Below are positions 6,221-7,591 of a stretch of DNA of 7,591 bases, piece by piece. The notes under the pieces were generated by a model, which saw nothing but the letters and a program-made list of their open reading frames with translations, had not been told where the DNA came from and ran no database searches. The stretch is from Acidobacteriaceae bacterium (GTDB lineage: Bacteria; Acidobacteriota; Terriglobia; Bryobacterales; Bryobacteraceae), in contig JAFAQG010000773.1 of NCBI GenBank assembly GCA_019246575.1, forward strand, positions 1-7,591. Direction: 5' to 3'. The translations under genes were made by a program, and so were the position numbers. Numbering within the stretch: the stretch's first letter is position 1; each line of letters starts with the position of its first letter.

Positions 6221-6994
6221 ACGTAAGTTAAATGTAAACTGAGCCGAAATGTAATTTTCACTTACTTGCGGAGGAAGCGGCGGCAGCGGATTCGATTGAT
6301 AAGCGGCACGTAGCGCACTGTTATCAATTAACGGATTCCCGCTGGTCTGAATGATCTGCGGATTCCGGATACTGCCGTCACGCATGATGATGAAGCTGAG
6401 AATTGCAGGTTGCGATTGCGTGCGCGCGTCCAATCCATTGGTAAGCCACTGCTGGGCGATTCGCGTCCTCACCAACTCTGCATATGCGCCTAATCGCGTG
6501 CCGAGCGGAGAGTTGGGGCCGATGCCAACCTGCCCCGCCCCCGTCTGGCCGCCGTACATCGGGCTCGAGACCGCCGTTCGGGTTTGGCTATAAACCTGGT
6601 TCGGCGGCGCGGGTTGCATATACTTCTGCTGCTGCATCGGGCGCTGGTCCTGGCGCTTGCGCTTATCCGCAATGTCGAAAGCGTTCTTATCCGGAACAGG
6701 TTGCTTTTTCTCGACCTGCTGTTTCGCGGGAGCAGTGGGAACGCTCGACTGCGTGTCGGCCGCTACCGGATTCGGGGGCGTATCGCGCGGCGGAATCGGA
6801 ATCTTGCTCACCGGCGAAACAGCATACGCCGGCCCGCCGGCCGGGTTCGGCTCACCGAACGTTTCGCGAGTGCGGTTCATCCAATACCAGCCGAGGAGCA
6901 ATAGCGCAACGACGCTTCCGTGTACCAGTAGCGATCCGATGAATGGGAACGCGAACGGATCGCGTTCATCAAGGATGTCGAGCGGCTCTGCCAT
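6218..6994 (-). CDS. tolA: TolA/TonB-like energy-transducing protein of the Tol-Pal operon
   Basis: By position between tolR and tolB this is the TolA equivalent, the inner-membrane protein that transmits TolQR motor energy to TolB and Pal. The 258-residue protein has a short cytoplasmic N-terminus, one membrane segment (about 18-38), a Pro/Gln-rich periplasmic stretch (about 45-160) and a C-terminal TonB/TolA-type domain (about 165-258) with LVRTRIAQQW, FIIMRDGSIRNPQIIQTSGN, a helix and PLPPLPP before a last strand. Ser21 and His25 in the membrane segment match the SxxxH motif that TonB and TolA use to engage their motor partners. It is much shorter than E. coli TolA (421) and lacks the long Ala/Lys/Glu helical domain, so the architecture is closer to TonB. 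The ATG lies 1 nt after the tolR stop (TGA-C-ATG) with only a weak GGTG before it, suggesting coupling. Confidence 0.88.
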   Translation of the reverse strand: MAEPLDILDERDPFAFPFIGSLLVHGSVVALLLLGWYWMNRTRETFGEPNPAGGPAYAVSPVSKIPIPPRDTPPNPVAADTQSSVPTAPAKQQVEKKQPVPDKNAFDIADKRKRQDQRPMQQQKYMQPAPPNQVYSQTRTAVSSPMYGGQTGAGQVGIGPNSPLGTRLGAYAELVRTRIAQQWLTNGLDARTQSQPAILSFIIMRDGSIRNPQIIQTSGNPLIDNSALRAAYQSNPLPPLPPQVSENYISAQFTFNLR

Positions 6995-6995
6995 G

Positions 6996-7442
6996 TCACC
7001 GGCGCTGGCGCGTAGCCGAATCGATCGGCGCAGTCACCATCCGAACCTCGTACTTGGCTTCCCCAAGCTCAGCTACAATCTGCGCGATCGGATCCCACGG
7101 CGTTTCCTTATCGGCGCGCACATAGACGGCCGTCGCGTTGTGAAACCGGTTGTGAATGCCTTGCGCGAGAAGGTTGATATTGATCGGCTTGTCATTGAGA
7201 TATGATTCGCCTGTTTTCGTAATGCTGATAACGGGCAGATCCTGCGCGGTGTTCTGTACTCGCCGGACCTTGGGAACTTGAATATCCAGACCGAACTCCA
7301 TGACGTTCGCCGTAATCATGAAGATGATTAACAACACAAGAACAACGTCGACGAGCGGCACTACGTTGATTTCGGAGACGGCCGAAGGACCGCCGAAGCG
7401 GCGTCCTCTTCGCCCGCCGTTTTCGTTCAGAGTGAATGCCAT
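6996..7442 (-). CDS. tolR: TolR/ExbD family motor protein
   Basis: TolR is the small subunit of the TolQR proton channel that energises TolA. The protein has 148 residues (E. coli TolR 142): a basic cytoplasmic N-terminus (Arg-rich, 11-15), the family signature SEINVVPLVDVVLVLLIIFMI with the single membrane helix at about 27-46, and a periplasmic ExbD/TolR domain (about 52-142). Asp32 in the helix corresponds to the essential proton-carrying aspartate (Asp23 in E. coli TolR). Typical domain features include VISITKTGESYLND and VYVRADKETPWDPIAQIVAEL. The ATG at 7440-7442 is 12 nt after the tolQ stop; AGGA overlapping that stop region may serve as ribosome-binding site. The tolA start follows its TGA after 1 nt. 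Confidence 0.95.
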   Translation of the reverse strand: MAFTLNENGGRRGRRFGGPSAVSEINVVPLVDVVLVLLIIFMITANVMEFGLDIQVPKVRRVQNTAQDLPVISITKTGESYLNDKPININLLAQGIHNRFHNATAVYVRADKETPWDPIAQIVAELGEAKYEVRMVTAPIDSATRQRR

Positions 7443-7454
7443 CGCGTTCGCGTC

Positions 7455-7591
7455 CTAGCTCCCGAAATCGCGCTCGGCAAGGTTCTGAAACTCGATTGCG
7501 AAATCCTCCATGCGAGTGCCCATCTCCTTGATTCGCGTTCCGAAGATGTTATAGAAGATAGCCGCCGGAATCGCCGCGGCAAGGCCGATAG
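7455..7591 (-). CDS. tolQ: TolQ/ExbB/MotA-family proton channel protein (5' part beyond the window)
   Basis: Only the last 44 codons and the TAG stop are in the window. The residues IGLAAAIPAAIFYNIFGTRI match the end of the last transmembrane helix in the TolQ/ExbB family (the conserved G-L-xAIPA-xxxYN pattern). The following MEDFAIEFQNLAERDF is the short cytoplasmic tail. The position directly before tolR supports TolQ rather than ExbB of a separate TonB system. The start, other membrane helices and the operon promoter lie beyond the right edge. Confidence 0.9.
   Translation of the reverse strand, partial: IGLAAAIPAAIFYNIFGTRIKEMGTRMEDFAIEFQNLAERDFGS

Noticed and set aside
6657..7205. 182-codon plus-strand open frame across tolA and tolR
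   Set aside because: It is antisense to two conserved genes and spans their junction, with no domain signal.

Overview
The window looks like a chromosomal segment from a Gram-negative bacterium outside the Proteobacteria, most likely an acidobacterium (Acidobacteriota, Solibacter/Bryobacter-like). This placement is an inference from protein style: a Pal lipoprotein with an extra Ig-like domain, a TolB with a Pro-rich N-domain insert, and a short TonB-like TolA. No rRNA or other taxonomic marker is present. Base composition is moderately GC-rich and coding density is high. Every long ORF that resembles a known family has been assigned.

Left part (1-3025). A transaldolase gene runs off the left edge on the minus strand and is divergent from two plus-strand genes. 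The first plus-strand gene encodes an unusual soluble protein joining a PilZ domain (candidate cyclic-di-GMP receptor), a J-domain with an intact HPD motif, and a C-terminal winged-helix-like domain. The second is a full-length Ada protein, combining a methylphosphotriester sensor, an AraC-type HTH and an O6-alkylguanine-DNA alkyltransferase. For both genes an in-frame TTG lies upstream, but a Shine-Dalgarno sequence favours the internal ATG (898 and 1946).

Right part (3037-7591). A minus-strand Tol-Pal operon has the classical order tolQ (partial, off the right edge), tolR, tolA/tonB-like, tolB, pal, cpoB. TolQ-TolR form the proton-driven motor and the TolA-like protein spans the periplasm. 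TolB and Pal form the outer-membrane/peptidoglycan end, and CpoB is the TPR accessory factor. Junctions are tight: 12 nt for tolQ-tolR, 1 nt for tolR-tolA, and a 1-nt overlap (TAATG) for tolA-tolB. tolB has no visible ribosome-binding site and is probably translationally coupled to tolA. The pal-cpoB gap (98 nt) is the only roomy one; it holds a perfect 8-bp hairpin and a weak candidate promoter. cpoB converges with ada, only 11 nt separating their stop codons.

No tRNA, rRNA, CRISPR array, insertion sequence or phage element was seen. No stretch longer than about 200 nt lacks a gene. The most unusual item is the PilZ-J-winged-helix fusion. The rest is recognisable housekeeping content with some lineage-specific architecture.
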